From the NCBI RefSeq assembly GCF_022842045.1, contig NZ_JALHQI010000034.1, positions 1 to 35,398 on the forward strand: 35,398 nt of DNA. Direction: 5' to 3'. Every line of letters begins with the position of its first letter. Within the stretch, counting starts at the first letter, position 1. Positions 8,127 to 17,211 of this stretch are shown one piece after another. The translations under genes and the position numbers were made by a program. The notes below the pieces were generated by a model that saw only the letters and a list, made by a program, of their open reading frames with translations, had not been told where the DNA came from and made no database searches. This DNA is from Arenimonas sp. GTDB lineage: Bacteria > Pseudomonadota > Gammaproteobacteria > Xanthomonadales > Xanthomonadaceae.

Positions 8127-8659
8127 GCCCGCGCACCCGCCGGCTCGTCCTTCGCGAGCACGGTTGGTGCCTGGCCGCCAATCGCCTGGGCGCGCGCGCC
8201 TGGGTGCGACTCTACTTCCGCGCCGTCAGCCGGCTTGGTGACGGGGCTTTCTGGTACGCGCTGATGGCGGCGCTGGTGCTGTTCGACGGCTGGCGCGGCC
8301 TCGCGGTGTCGGCGCAGCTGGCCGCCACCGGCCTGGTCGCGCTGACGATGTACCGCAAGCTCAAGCGCTGGACCCGACGCCCGCGCCCCTTCGCGGCCGA
8401 TGGCCGCATCCGCGCCTGGGAAGCGCCGCTCGACGAGTTCTCGTTCCCCTCCGGGCACACGCTGCACGCGGTGTCCTTCACCCTGGTCGCGCTCGCGCAC
8501 TACCCGATGCTGGCCTGGCTGCTGGTGCCCTTCACCGCCAGCGTCGCCGCGTCGCGCGTGGTCCTGGGCCTGCACTACCCCAGCGACGTGCTGGCGGCGT
8601 CGGGCATCGCCTCGGCACTGGCGGCGCTGTCGGTCTGGGCCTTCCAAGCGATGCTCTGA
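8123..8659 (+). CDS. PAP2-family membrane lipid phosphatase
   Basis: This 178-residue integral membrane phosphatase carries all three PAP2 signatures: K81-X6-R88-P89, P109-S110-G111-H112 and S144-R145-X5-H151 with D155 in HYPSD. Hydrophobic helices lie near 40-60, 62-76, 113-125, 127-143 and 157-175. Family members dephosphorylate phosphatidic acid, phosphatidylglycerophosphate or undecaprenyl pyrophosphate. The GTG at 8123 overlaps the TGA of the upstream glycosyltransferase by two bases and puts the start directly at SPRTRRLVLREHGW; no start further upstream is needed. The pairing suggests phosphatidate-to-diacylglycerol conversion supplying the glycosyltransferase, which is inference. A REP pair follows its stop. 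Confidence 0.85.
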   Translation: MSPRTRRLVLREHGWCLAANRLGARAWVRLYFRAVSRLGDGAFWYALMAALVLFDGWRGLAVSAQLAATGLVALTMYRKLKRWTRRPRPFAADGRIRAWEAPLDEFSFPSGHTLHAVSFTLVALAHYPMLAWLLVPFTASVAASRVVLGLHYPSDVLAASGIASALAALSVWAFQAML

Positions 8660-8665
8660 CATCCG

Positions 8666-8730
8666 TGTGGGAGGGACTTCAGTCCCGACGCCCTTCGCCA
8701 GGAAGCATCGGGACGGAAGTCCCTCCCACA
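8666..8730. repeat. Inverted pair of xanthomonad REP elements
   Basis: Two 26-bp copies in opposite orientation, 8666-8691 and 8705-8730, are separated by 13 bp. They differ at only two positions. Each copy contains its own small hairpin (GGGAC stem with a 4-base loop), and the pair can fold into one long stem. The core TGTGGGAGGGACTTC resembles the REP family common in Xanthomonas, Stenotrophomonas and Lysobacter intergenic regions. It lies between the convergent stops of the PAP2 gene and a GNAT gene, so it could terminate or insulate transcription in both directions. Confidence 0.85.
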
Positions 8731-8734
8731 GTGT

Positions 8735-9328
8735 TCAGATCGGGCGCAGCCAGAAGGTGAGCGGCTTCTCCGTGGGCTTGTCCTCGCCGATTTCCTGCCA
8801 GGCCAGCCGCACTGTCATGCCCGGCTGGCGCACGTAGCCACGGCCGGCCCAGAAGCTTTCGTTGCCGCGATATCCCGCGGGGCGCCGCGGGTCGTCGTCG
8901 GCACGATCTACCGCACAGAAGCCCGTGGTCGAAAAGCGGCCAAGCGCGCGCGCATGCGCTTCGCGCTCGTCGAAGAACCGGCGGCCGATACCGCGGCCCC
9001 GATAGGCAGGCAGCAGCACGGATTCCCCGAAGTAAAACACCTCGCCCACGTCGCGACCGGCATCCAGGAAAGGCTGCTGGAACTCGGCGGTGTCGTCGGC
9101 CAGCGGCAGGCCGGTGGACGCCCCCACCACCGCGTCGCCGTCGAACGCGAGCACGAACACGCTGTCGGGCGAGCGCGAGTAGGCCCGCAGGTAGTCCTGC
9201 TCGTAGCCGAAATCGCCCGCATACAGGTAGGGCCAGTCGCGGAACACGGCGATGCGCAGCCGCGCCACGGCATCCAGCCACGGACCGATGGCAGCGCCGG
9301 CCAGGCGCCGCACCGCGAGCTCGCTCAC
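8735..9328 (-). CDS. GNAT-family N-acetyltransferase
   Basis: This is a 197-residue single-domain protein with the GNAT fold. The acetyl-CoA pyrophosphate-binding motif is LPAYRGRGIGRRFFDE (residues about 109-124), preceded by the FYFGESVLL beta strand and followed by SFWAGRGYVRQPG near the C terminus. The substrate cannot be inferred. The start is a GTG at 9328 whose last two bases are shared with the TGA of the upstream DUF885 peptidase gene (GTGA overlap), so translation is probably coupled. The stop codon lies five bases from the REP pair. It belongs to a two-gene minus-strand unit with the peptidase. Confidence 0.8.
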   Translation of the reverse strand: MSELAVRRLAGAAIGPWLDAVARLRIAVFRDWPYLYAGDFGYEQDYLRAYSRSPDSVFVLAFDGDAVVGASTGLPLADDTAEFQQPFLDAGRDVGEVFYFGESVLLPAYRGRGIGRRFFDEREAHARALGRFSTTGFCAVDRADDDPRRPAGYRGNESFWAGRGYVRQPGMTVRLAWQEIGEDKPTEKPLTFWLRPI

Positions 9329-11145
9329 TTCGCCGCCTGCTCGCCGATCCAGGCGTCCACGCGCCGCTCCAGCAGCGCCATCGGCATCGAGCCGCCGCCC
9401 AGCACCAGGTCGTGGAAGGCGCGTGCGTCGAACTTCGGACCCAGCGCCGAGCGCGCCTTCTCGCGCATCGCCAGAATGCGGTTCATGCCGACCTTGTAGG
9501 CCAGCGCCTGCCCCGGCATCACCAGGTAGCGCTCGATCTCGGCCACCACGTCGGTCTCGGGCATGCCGGTCTTGTCGCGCATGTAGGCGATGGCCTGCTC
9601 GCGGGTCCAGCGCTGGTCGTGCATGCCGGTGTCGACCACCAGGCGCACGGCGCGGAACATCTCGGCCTGCAGCCGACCCAGGTTGTCGAGTGGCTTCGAC
9701 TGGAAGCCCTCTTCCCAGGCCAGCCGCTCGGCGTACAGCGCCCAGCCTTCCGAGAACGCGGTGAACGGCAGGATCTTCCGGAACATCGGCACACCGGTCA
9801 TTTCCTGCTGCAGCGCGATCTGGAAGTGATGCCCCGGGATCGCCTCGTGGTAGGCCAGCGTGCGCATGCCGAAGCGCGCCACTTCCGCGGTGTTGCGCAG
9901 GTTGAGGTAGAACACGCCGGGCCGCGAACCATCGAACGCGGGCGCGTTGTAGTAGGCGCCGGCCGACGTCTGCTCGCGGAACACGGGGATGCGCTCGACC
10001 CTGACGCCCGCCGAAGGCCGCACGTTGAACAGGCCGCCGATGCCGGCGTCGATCTCGCGGATGATCGCGTCGAAGTCGGCCAGGATCGCGGCGCGGCCTT
10101 CGTCAGTGTCCGGGTAAAGCTGGTCGGGGCGGGCCGCGATCTGCTGCACGCGCTCGCCGATGCTGCCCTCCACCAGGCCTTCGGCGACCAGGATCGCGTC
10201 CATCTCCGCCTCGATTCGCGCCACTTCGGACAGGCCCATCGCGTGGATCTCGGCCGGCGTCATGTCGGTGGTGGTGTTCTGCTTCACCTGCCAGGCGTAG
10301 AACGCGGCGCCGTCGGGCAGCGCCCAGACGCCGTGGTTGCCCGTGGTCCTGGGCAGCAGCGCCTCGTAGTGGGCGATGTAGCGGCGGTAGGCGGGCTGCA
10401 CGGCCTCGACGATGGCCGTCTGCGCTTCGGCCAGCAGGGCCTCGCGGGTGGTCGCGTCCATGTCGCCCTCGGGCACCTTCGCCAGCTTCTCCTGGAACGA
10501 GGTGTAGAGGATGTTCTCCGCGGCCGGCGCGTCCGCAAACAGGCGCATCTCGGCCAGCACCTTCTGGACCACGAAGGTCGGCGGCAGGATGCCCGCGGCC
10601 TCGCGGGCCTCCAGCCCTTCCATCACCTGGCCGCTGGCGACCGGGAACTTACGCAGGCGCGCCAGGTAGTCGCGGGCCTCGCCCTCGGAGGCCACCGGGT
10701 GCTGGGTGGCCAGGAAGGTCGGCAGCTGGCTCTGCACGCCGAACATCTGGTTGAGCGGGTAATCGTGCAGCGCGAAGCGCTCGCCCTCGGCCTGGGTGGC
10801 CAGGAAGTACTCAAGCATGTCGTAAGACAGCTTGCGGCCTTCGTCCAGGGACTGGCGGTCGTACTCGCGCAACGTGGCCAGGTCGTCGCGCAGCTTCTGC
10901 TGCAGTTCGCGCTGGCGGGCCGGCGAGCGGTCGGTCAGGTCGTCGCTGAACCAGTCGGCCCAGGGCGGCAGCATCCGCATCGAGCTGAGCAACTCGGGGT
11001 CGTCCACCGCGTACTCGATGAAGACGCGCTCGAAGAACCAGTCGATCTTCAGTGGCCGGGCATAAACGGTGTGCAGCACCAGCGCGGCGAGGGCCAGCAG
11101 GCTGGCCAGCAGCAGCCAGGTGGTCCAGCGGATCAGGGTTCTCAT
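9325..11145 (-). CDS. DUF885-family membrane-anchored metallopeptidase
   Basis: This 606-residue protein has an N-terminal uncleaved signal or anchor helix (about 8-27, WTTWLLLASLLALAALVL) and then a long helical DUF885 domain. The zinc signature HEAIPGHH (433-440) is the DUF885 form of a gluzincin-like HExxH motif, with a downstream ALYAERL segment expected to give further ligands. Such proteins are predicted metallopeptidases exposed to the periplasm; substrates are mostly unknown. The ATG at 11145 is chosen because AAGGAG sits seven bases upstream and the anchor helix follows directly. A possible -10, TATGGT (minus strand of 11171-11176), lies 25 bp upstream. It is divergent from rlmJ and coupled to the downstream GNAT gene. 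Confidence 0.85.
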   Translation of the reverse strand: MRTLIRWTTWLLLASLLALAALVLHTVYARPLKIDWFFERVFIEYAVDDPELLSSMRMLPPWADWFSDDLTDRSPARQRELQQKLRDDLATLREYDRQSLDEGRKLSYDMLEYFLATQAEGERFALHDYPLNQMFGVQSQLPTFLATQHPVASEGEARDYLARLRKFPVASGQVMEGLEAREAAGILPPTFVVQKVLAEMRLFADAPAAENILYTSFQEKLAKVPEGDMDATTREALLAEAQTAIVEAVQPAYRRYIAHYEALLPRTTGNHGVWALPDGAAFYAWQVKQNTTTDMTPAEIHAMGLSEVARIEAEMDAILVAEGLVEGSIGERVQQIAARPDQLYPDTDEGRAAILADFDAIIREIDAGIGGLFNVRPSAGVRVERIPVFREQTSAGAYYNAPAFDGSRPGVFYLNLRNTAEVARFGMRTLAYHEAIPGHHFQIALQQEMTGVPMFRKILPFTAFSEGWALYAERLAWEEGFQSKPLDNLGRLQAEMFRAVRLVVDTGMHDQRWTREQAIAYMRDKTGMPETDVVAEIERYLVMPGQALAYKVGMNRILAMREKARSALGPKFDARAFHDLVLGGGSMPMALLERRVDAWIGEQAAK

Positions 11146-11231
11146 CGGTTCACTCCTTGGCCAGGCCGGGACCATACCAGAGCCGGCCCGGCGGCCGCCC
11201 GTGCGCCGGGCCGGGGCGGTAGACTGGCGCC

Positions 11232-12101
11232 ATGAACTATCGCCACGGATTCCACGCCGGCAACCACGCGGACGTGCTCAAGCACCTGGTCCTGGTGTCG
11301 CTGCTCGACGCGCTCAAGAAAAAGGAAGCCCCCTTCTTCGTGGTCGACACCCATGCCGGCCGCGGTCGCTACGACCTGGCCGGCCTGCAGGCCAGCCGCA
11401 CCGGCGAAGCGAAGGCCGGCATCCGCAAGCTGTGGACCCTCGCCGCGTCCATGCCGAGCCCGCCGCCTGCCCTCGCCCGCTATCTGGCGGCCGTAGCCGA
11501 CGCCCACGCCGGCGCGCCCGACACCTATCCCGGCTCGCCGCTGATCGTGTCCCAGGCCCTGCGCCCGCAGGACCGGCTGGCCGCCTGCGAGCTGCTGCCC
11601 GACGAAGCCAACGCGCTCAAGGGCGTCCTGGCCCACGACCCGCACAGCCACGTCCACGCCCGCGATGGCTACGCGGCGCTCAAGGCCCTGCTACCCCCGC
11701 GCGATGGCGCCACCAGGTTCGCGCGCGCGCTCGTGCTCGTCGACCCGCCCTACGAGGCACAGGACGAGGAGTACCCGCTGATCACCGGCGCCTTGGCCGA
11801 CGCCCTGCAGCGCTTCCCGCAGGGCATCTTCGCCATCTGGTACCCGATCAAGCAGCGGCCCAGCCTGCATCCGTTCTTCCGCAAGGTCGCCACCCTGCCG
11901 GTGAAGTCGGCGCTGGCGATCGAACTGCTGGTTCGCCCCGACGACTCCCCGCTGCGCATGAACGGCAGCGGCATGCTGCTGCTCAATCCGCCCTGGCAGA
12001 TCGAGAAGGACATCGAGCCCGCCCTCAAACCCCTCGCCCAGGCCATGGGCGAAGCCGGCGCCTCCTGGCGCCTCACGTGGTTGAAGCAAGACAAGGCCTG
12101 A
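11232..12101 (+). CDS. rlmJ: 23S rRNA (adenine(2030)-N6)-methyltransferase RlmJ
   Basis: The 289-residue SAM-dependent enzyme methylates A2030 of 23S rRNA; E. coli RlmJ has 280 residues. The characteristic N terminus NYRHGFHAGNHADVLKH is present, followed by the SAM-binding strand FFVVDTHAGRGRYDL and the catalytic DPPYE motif (from residue 171) typical of N6-adenine methyltransferases. The C-terminal NGSGMLLLNPPW block is also conserved. A TAGACT -10 candidate at 11220-11225 lies only six bases before the ATG and no Shine-Dalgarno is visible, so the mRNA may be leaderless. An oxidoreductase gene begins three bases after its stop, probably in the same operon. Confidence 0.93.
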   Translation: MNYRHGFHAGNHADVLKHLVLVSLLDALKKKEAPFFVVDTHAGRGRYDLAGLQASRTGEAKAGIRKLWTLAASMPSPPPALARYLAAVADAHAGAPDTYPGSPLIVSQALRPQDRLAACELLPDEANALKGVLAHDPHSHVHARDGYAALKALLPPRDGATRFARALVLVDPPYEAQDEEYPLITGALADALQRFPQGIFAIWYPIKQRPSLHPFFRKVATLPVKSALAIELLVRPDDSPLRMNGSGMLLLNPPWQIEKDIEPALKPLAQAMGEAGASWRLTWLKQDKA

Positions 12102-12104
12102 GCC

Positions 12105-13115
12105 ATGAAAGCGAAGAAAGCGCAGTACAGCCAGCGCGGCCCGGTGCCGCAGGACGTGATAGGTGCGGTCGAGTTCGAACTGCCCGCGTTGGCGCCGGGG
12201 CAGGTGCGCGTAGCCGTGCTGGCCTCGCCCATCAATCCCTCCGACGTGCTCACCCTGACCGGCGAGTACGGCCTGCTGCCGCCGCTGCCCGCCACCGGCG
12301 GCAACGAGGGCGTGGGCCGCGTCATCGAATGCGGCGAAGGCGTGTCGGCCCCGGCCGTGGGCAGCCTGGTGCTGCTGCCGGTGGGCTGCGGCACCTGGAC
12401 CACGCATCTGGACCTGCCGGCCAAGCACCTGGTCGAGCTGCCGCACGACGTCGACCCGGTGCAGCTGTCGATGCTGACGGTGAACCCGCCGACGGCGCTG
12501 CTGATGCTCACCGAGTTCGTGGACCTGCAGCCCGGCGACTGGGTGATCCAGAACGCGGCCAATTCGGCCGTCGGCGGCTACCTGATCCAGCTGGCCAAGC
12601 TGCGGGGCCTCAACACCATCAACGTGGTGCGACGCGCGTCCGCCATCGAGGCGGTGAAGGCGAGCGGCGCCGAGCACGTGGTCGTGGACGCCGAGGACCT
12701 GCCCAAGCGGGTGCGCGAGGCCACCGGCGGGGCGCATGTCAAGCTGGCGATCGACTGCGTCGGCGGCGTCAGCACCGAGAACCTGGCGCGCTGCCTCGAC
12801 GAGGGCGGCACGCTGGTGAACTACGGGGCGATGAGCGGCGAGCGCTGCATGATCTCGCCGCGCTACTTCGTGTTCCGCGACATCACGCTGCGGGGGTTCT
12901 GGCTGTCGCAGTGGTTCAAGCAGGCGACGCCGCAGAAGCGCGCCGAGGTCTTCGGCCACATCGCGGGCCTGATCGCGGAAGGCAAGCTGCAGGCGCGGGT
13001 GCAGGCCACCTACGACCTGGACCACATCAAGCAGGCGGTGCAGGCCGCCGCCAGCGGCGCCCGCGACGGCAAGATCGTCGTCGAACCGAACGGGCCTCCG
13101 CGGGCTGCCATCTGA
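12105..13115 (+). CDS. MECR/ETR-like 2-enoyl thioester reductase (MDR superfamily)
   Basis: This is a 336-residue zinc-free medium-chain dehydrogenase/reductase. The segment SPINPSDVLTLTGEYGLLPPLPATGGNEGVG (42-71) closely resembles mitochondrial trans-2-enoyl-CoA reductase, including the active-site Tyr (Y55), and the Rossmann region NAANSAVGGYLIQLAKLRG starts near 152. No Cys/His zinc-ligand pattern of true alcohol dehydrogenases is present. Family members reduce 2-enoyl-CoA or -ACP with NADPH in fatty-acid metabolism; quinone-type or other acceptors are possible. It starts three bases after rlmJ and ends 29 bp from the convergent permease gene. The N-terminal ATG is the only reasonable start. 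Confidence 0.8.
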   Translation: MKAKKAQYSQRGPVPQDVIGAVEFELPALAPGQVRVAVLASPINPSDVLTLTGEYGLLPPLPATGGNEGVGRVIECGEGVSAPAVGSLVLLPVGCGTWTTHLDLPAKHLVELPHDVDPVQLSMLTVNPPTALLMLTEFVDLQPGDWVIQNAANSAVGGYLIQLAKLRGLNTINVVRRASAIEAVKASGAEHVVVDAEDLPKRVREATGGAHVKLAIDCVGGVSTENLARCLDEGGTLVNYGAMSGERCMISPRYFVFRDITLRGFWLSQWFKQATPQKRAEVFGHIAGLIAEGKLQARVQATYDLDHIKQAVQAAASGARDGKIVVEPNGPPRAAI

Positions 13116-13144
13116 AGTTCTGGCGCCGGCCACCAGGTAGCGAA

Positions 13145-14361
13145 TCACTCGTAACGAAGCGCTTCGATGGGGTCGAGGCTCGCGGCCTTGGAGGCGGGCA
13201 TGATCCCGAAGATCATGCCGACCAGGGCCGAGAAGCCCGCCGCGGCGAAGATGACCCAGAGCGGGACCGACGCGTCGGGGAAGCCCGGGATCAGGCTGGC
13301 CACGCCGACGCCGATGCCGATGCCCAGCAAGATCCCGATCAGGCCGCCCAGCAACGCCAGCAGCGCCGCCTCGAGCAGGAACTGCACCAGGATGTCGCGG
13401 CGCGTCGCGCCTAGCGCTTTGAGGATGCCGATCTCGCGCGTCCGCTCCGTCACCGACACCAGCATGATGTTCATGATGCCGATGCCGCCGACCAGCAGCG
13501 AGATGCTGACCACGCCGGCCAGCACCGCCGTCACCGTGCCGGTGATCTGCTCGAACTGCTTGACGAAGGAATCGGCCGCCTGGATGCGGAAATCGTCCTC
13601 CTGGTCGGGCTTGAGCCGGTGCGAGATACGGATCGCCCGCTTGGCGCGCTCGCGCAGCGCCTCCACGTCCTCCAGGCTCTCGGCGGTGAAGGAGATTGAC
13701 ATGCGCGTGTTGACGTTGTTGCCCGTCATCGCCCGGCCCACGTCGAAGGGAATCAGCACCAGGTTGTCCTGGCTGAAGCCCAGCAGCTCGCCGCGCTTCT
13801 CCATCACGCCCACCACCTTGAACCACTCGGTACCGAGCCGGATGAACTCCCCGATCGGATCCTCCGGCAGGTCCAGGTCCTCGATGACCTTGTAGCCGAC
13901 GACGGCGACCCGGCGACGCCCGACGTCGTCGCTGGCGACGATGAAGCGGCCCCGCTCGGGATAGATGCCCCGCACGGCGGTGAAATCCGCCGTGGTGCCG
14001 ATGACCTGCGGGCTGCTGAGGCGGCCGCGGAATCCGACGGCGGTCGGCACCAGCATGGTCGGCACCACCTGGGCCACGCCGGGCACCCGGTAGCGCAGGG
14101 TGTCCACGTCGTTGAAGCTGAGGAAATTCTCCTTGCCCACCGAGGCGTCGGCGAAGGGCGTGTAGGGCTGCAGGGTCAGCGCGCTGCCGCCGAGGTCGGC
14201 GAACTGGTCCGAGACCGACTTGGAGAAGCCTTGCACCAGCGACACCACGGCGATCACCGACGCGGTGCCGATCAGGATGCCGAGCGTGGTCAGGAAGCTG
14301 CGCATCCGGTGCGCCATCAGGCTGGTCAGCGCGGCGCGGAAGGCTTCGAGGAAGGCGTACA

Positions 14362-14362
<1 letters not shown>
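13145..14362 (-). CDS. MacB/YknZ-type ABC transporter permease
   Basis: The 405-residue permease has the FtsX/MacB architecture: an N-terminal helix (about 22-45), a large periplasmic MacB_PCD domain (about 48-265), then three helices near 275-302, 325-355 and 365-390. It ends with the typical ASKAASLDPIEALRYE tail. Unlike E. coli MacB it lacks a fused ATPase, which is encoded separately upstream with an ATGA overlap at 14360-14364. MacB-type transporters are mechanotransmitters that drive periplasmic substrates outward rather than classic channels. It is the last gene of a four-gene minus-strand operon. The exported substrate is unknown. Confidence 0.9.
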
Positions 14363-15050
<688 letters not shown>

Positions 15051-15054
<4 letters not shown>

Positions 15055-16289
15055 TCGGAGGCGGCCTCTTCGTCCGACTCTTCGCCCGCCTCGTCGTCCG
15101 CGCCCGCCTTGGCCTTGTCCGCCGCCTTGTCCTCGGCCTCGCGGATGCGCTCGCCTTCGATCAGGCCGCGCAGCAGCTTGGCCGGGCCACGGATCACGCG
15201 GTCGCCCGCCGACAGGCCGGAGGTGATCTCCTCCCACTTGTCGTCCGACAGGCCCACTTCGACGACCACTTTGGTGGCGCGACCGTCGCGGTCCACCCAC
15301 ACGTGGCGGGTGACCTTCTTGTCCTCGTCCACCTCGGTGCCCACCGCCTCGACCGGCACCGCCAGCTTGGTGCCACCGTCGCCGAGGAAGATGTCGGCGC
15401 GGGCGCTCATGCCCGACCGCAGCGCCAGGCCCTCCGGCGGCGACAGCTCGGCGGTGACCAGGTAGGAACGGCCCTGGTTCTCCAGCGTGGGCGCCAGCGC
15501 CACTTGCTCGACTTTGCCCGCGATGGCGGTGTCCGGGAACGCGGCGGCGTAGACCTCCACTTCCTGGCCCAGCGCGATCTTGGCCACGTCGGCCTCGTCC
15601 ACCTTCAGGTCGGCCTGGATCGACGAGGTGTCGGCGATCTTCATCAGCTGCGCGCCGGCGAAGGCGTTGGTCGAGGCAATCGCGGTCTCGCCGACCTTGA
15701 TCGGCAGGGCCACGATGACGCCGCCGATCGGGGCGCGGATGTCGGTCTTCGACAGCTGCTCGCGGGCCTCGCCCAGGATGGCGTCGGCGCGGCGCAGCGC
15801 TTCCTGGCTGCTGTCGAGCTCGACCTTGGCCAGGTCGCGCGCGTTGCGCAGGTCATCGAACTCGCTCTGGCCGATCATCTTCTGCGCCACCAGCTGCTCG
15901 CCGCGAGCCAGCCGCTTCTCGGCCAGCGCCAGCGCCAGGCGCTGGCGCTCGATGCTGATCACGGCCTGGCGGCGCGTGGCCTGCTCGCGGTCGATGGCGT
16001 TGCGGTAGGTCTCGGGGTCCAGCCGCAGCAGCAGCTGGCCCTTCTCCACCGTGTCGCCCTCCTCGACCAGGATCTCGCGCACCTTGGCCACCAGCTCCGA
16101 GGTCAGGTCGACCTCGTTGCGGTAGGCCAGCACGCCGGAGGCGAGGATGGTCGGCCGGATTTCCTGCTCGGCGGCGATGGCGATCTCGACTTCCTTGCTC
16201 GACTCGCCGCGGGTCATCTTCACCAGCAGCGGGATGGCGATCACGGCCACGATCGCCGCGAGGGCGATGTACTTCTTGTTGGGTTTCAT
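15051..16289 (-). CDS. MacA/YknX-type periplasmic membrane-fusion protein
   Basis: The 412-residue HlyD/MacA-family adaptor has an N-terminal anchor helix (about 8-25, [18 protein letters not shown]). Next come a barrel-sandwich half ([30 protein letters not shown]), an alpha-helical hairpin (about 95-160), the returning lipoyl half ([18 protein letters not shown]) and a beta-barrel with membrane-proximal domain. The last 28 residues are a charged Glu/Asp/Ala-rich tail, unusual for MacA. The ATG at 16289 is preceded by GGAAGAG; a GTG one codon earlier is also possible. It lies 25 bp after the Yip1 gene and overlaps the ATPase start by four bases. No outer-membrane TolC-like partner is encoded in the window. 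Confidence 0.9.
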
Positions 16290-16314
16290 CACTCTCTTCC
16301 GTAAGCGAAGTCGG

Positions 16315-16995
16315 TCAGAACGCGGCGAAGGCCGCCATGACGCCGTAGATCACCACGTAGGGCAGCAGCACCACGAACAGGGCCTGGCCCCAGCCGGTGC
16401 GGTACCAGGTCTTCCAGCCAAGCGCGGCCAGGAACCAGACCCAGAGGTTGAGCAGGCTGAAGCTGCGGGCGAGCATTGCCCAGGGGTGACCGGTCTCGAG
16501 CTGCACGAACAGCGGGTCGACGTTCAGCAGCTGCATCGATTCCATGCTCGACTGCGGCGAGCTGGTGTAGATGCCGACGATCGAAATCACCGCGCCCAGC
16601 ACCATCGGCATCGACGACCAGGCGCTCAGGGCCAGGCCATGGCGGAACCCGGTCGGGTTGCCGCTGATCTTGCCGGCCAGCATGTAGTACAGCGCCGCCA
16701 GGCTGAAGATGATGGCGAAAAAGATCGGCGTGGTGACGAGGGTGATGTATCCCATCATGCGGGCGCCGGGCATGAACTGCTTGGCCTGCTCGAGCTCGGC
16801 TTTGCTCATTTCCTGGGCCGCGGCCTGGAGCTGGTAGTTGGTGAACCACTCCGGGTCGACGTTGAAGAAATACAGGACGGCCGAAGCGGTCGTGGCCAGC
16901 AGGACAATGAGGGCCGGCACCAGGAAACTCGGCTTGTCCTTGAGCCCGGCGAAGACCTTGCCCGGCTCCAGGAAGATATCGATCAGCTGCGACAT
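16315..16995 (-). CDS. Yip1-domain membrane protein (YknW-like)
   Basis: This 226-residue polytopic protein opens MSQLIDIFLEPGKVFAGLKDKPSF, a signature start for bacterial Yip1 (DUF1282-type) proteins, and has about five membrane helices (roughly 24-45, 78-105, 118-142, 170-190, 200-225). In Bacillus subtilis the Yip1 protein YknW assists assembly of the YknXYZ exporter. Here the gene heads an operon with the same order: Yip1, membrane-fusion protein, ATPase, permease. The ATG at 16995 is chosen because GGGGA lies upstream and the family start aligns; the frame is open further upstream but without a plausible signal. A dyad at 17082-17101 lies about 90 bp upstream. Confidence 0.85.
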   Translation of the reverse strand: MSQLIDIFLEPGKVFAGLKDKPSFLVPALIVLLATTASAVLYFFNVDPEWFTNYQLQAAAQEMSKAELEQAKQFMPGARMMGYITLVTTPIFFAIIFSLAALYYMLAGKISGNPTGFRHGLALSAWSSMPMVLGAVISIVGIYTSSPQSSMESMQLLNVDPLFVQLETGHPWAMLARSFSLLNLWVWFLAALGWKTWYRTGWGQALFVVLLPYVVIYGVMAAFAAF

Positions 16996-17081
16996 GGTGT
17001 TTTCCCCGAAGAAATGAGTGGTTGGAGCAGCGATTCCCCGAACCGCCGGCGAATGGTAGGTGAAGACGGTGGCGCCGTCCC

Positions 17082-17101
17082 ATGACAAGTGTCCTAGTCA
17101 T
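17082..17101 (-). promoter_or_regulatory. Imperfect 20-bp dyad upstream of the exporter operon
   Basis: A dyad with 5-bp outer arms, ATGAC (17082-17086) and GTCAT (17097-17101), has a 10-bp centre. A second, shorter dyad GACA-N2-TGTC overlaps it (17084-17093). It sits in the 216-bp divergent space between the exporter operon and the dienelactone hydrolase gene, on an A/T-richer patch. It could be an operator for either side. No recognised regulator consensus fits well and no good -35/-10 pair could be assigned. Confidence 0.3.
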
Positions 17102-17211
17102 CCACGCTTACCCAGACGGGCGCACCGGGCGAAACGTGACAGGTTGCCTTCACGCCGCCTGACGCCGGGCTTGGAATGATCGCGGCTTACCGCCCGCCCA
17201 GGACTGCCACC

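Noticed and set aside
8812-8829. CTGTCAT, a perfect Pho half-site
   Set aside because: It is inside the GNAT coding region and the second unit at the correct spacing matches at only a few positions.
17135-17141. CTGTCAC on the minus strand upstream of the exporter operon
   Set aside because: No second unit lies 11 bp to either side, so it is not a Pho box.
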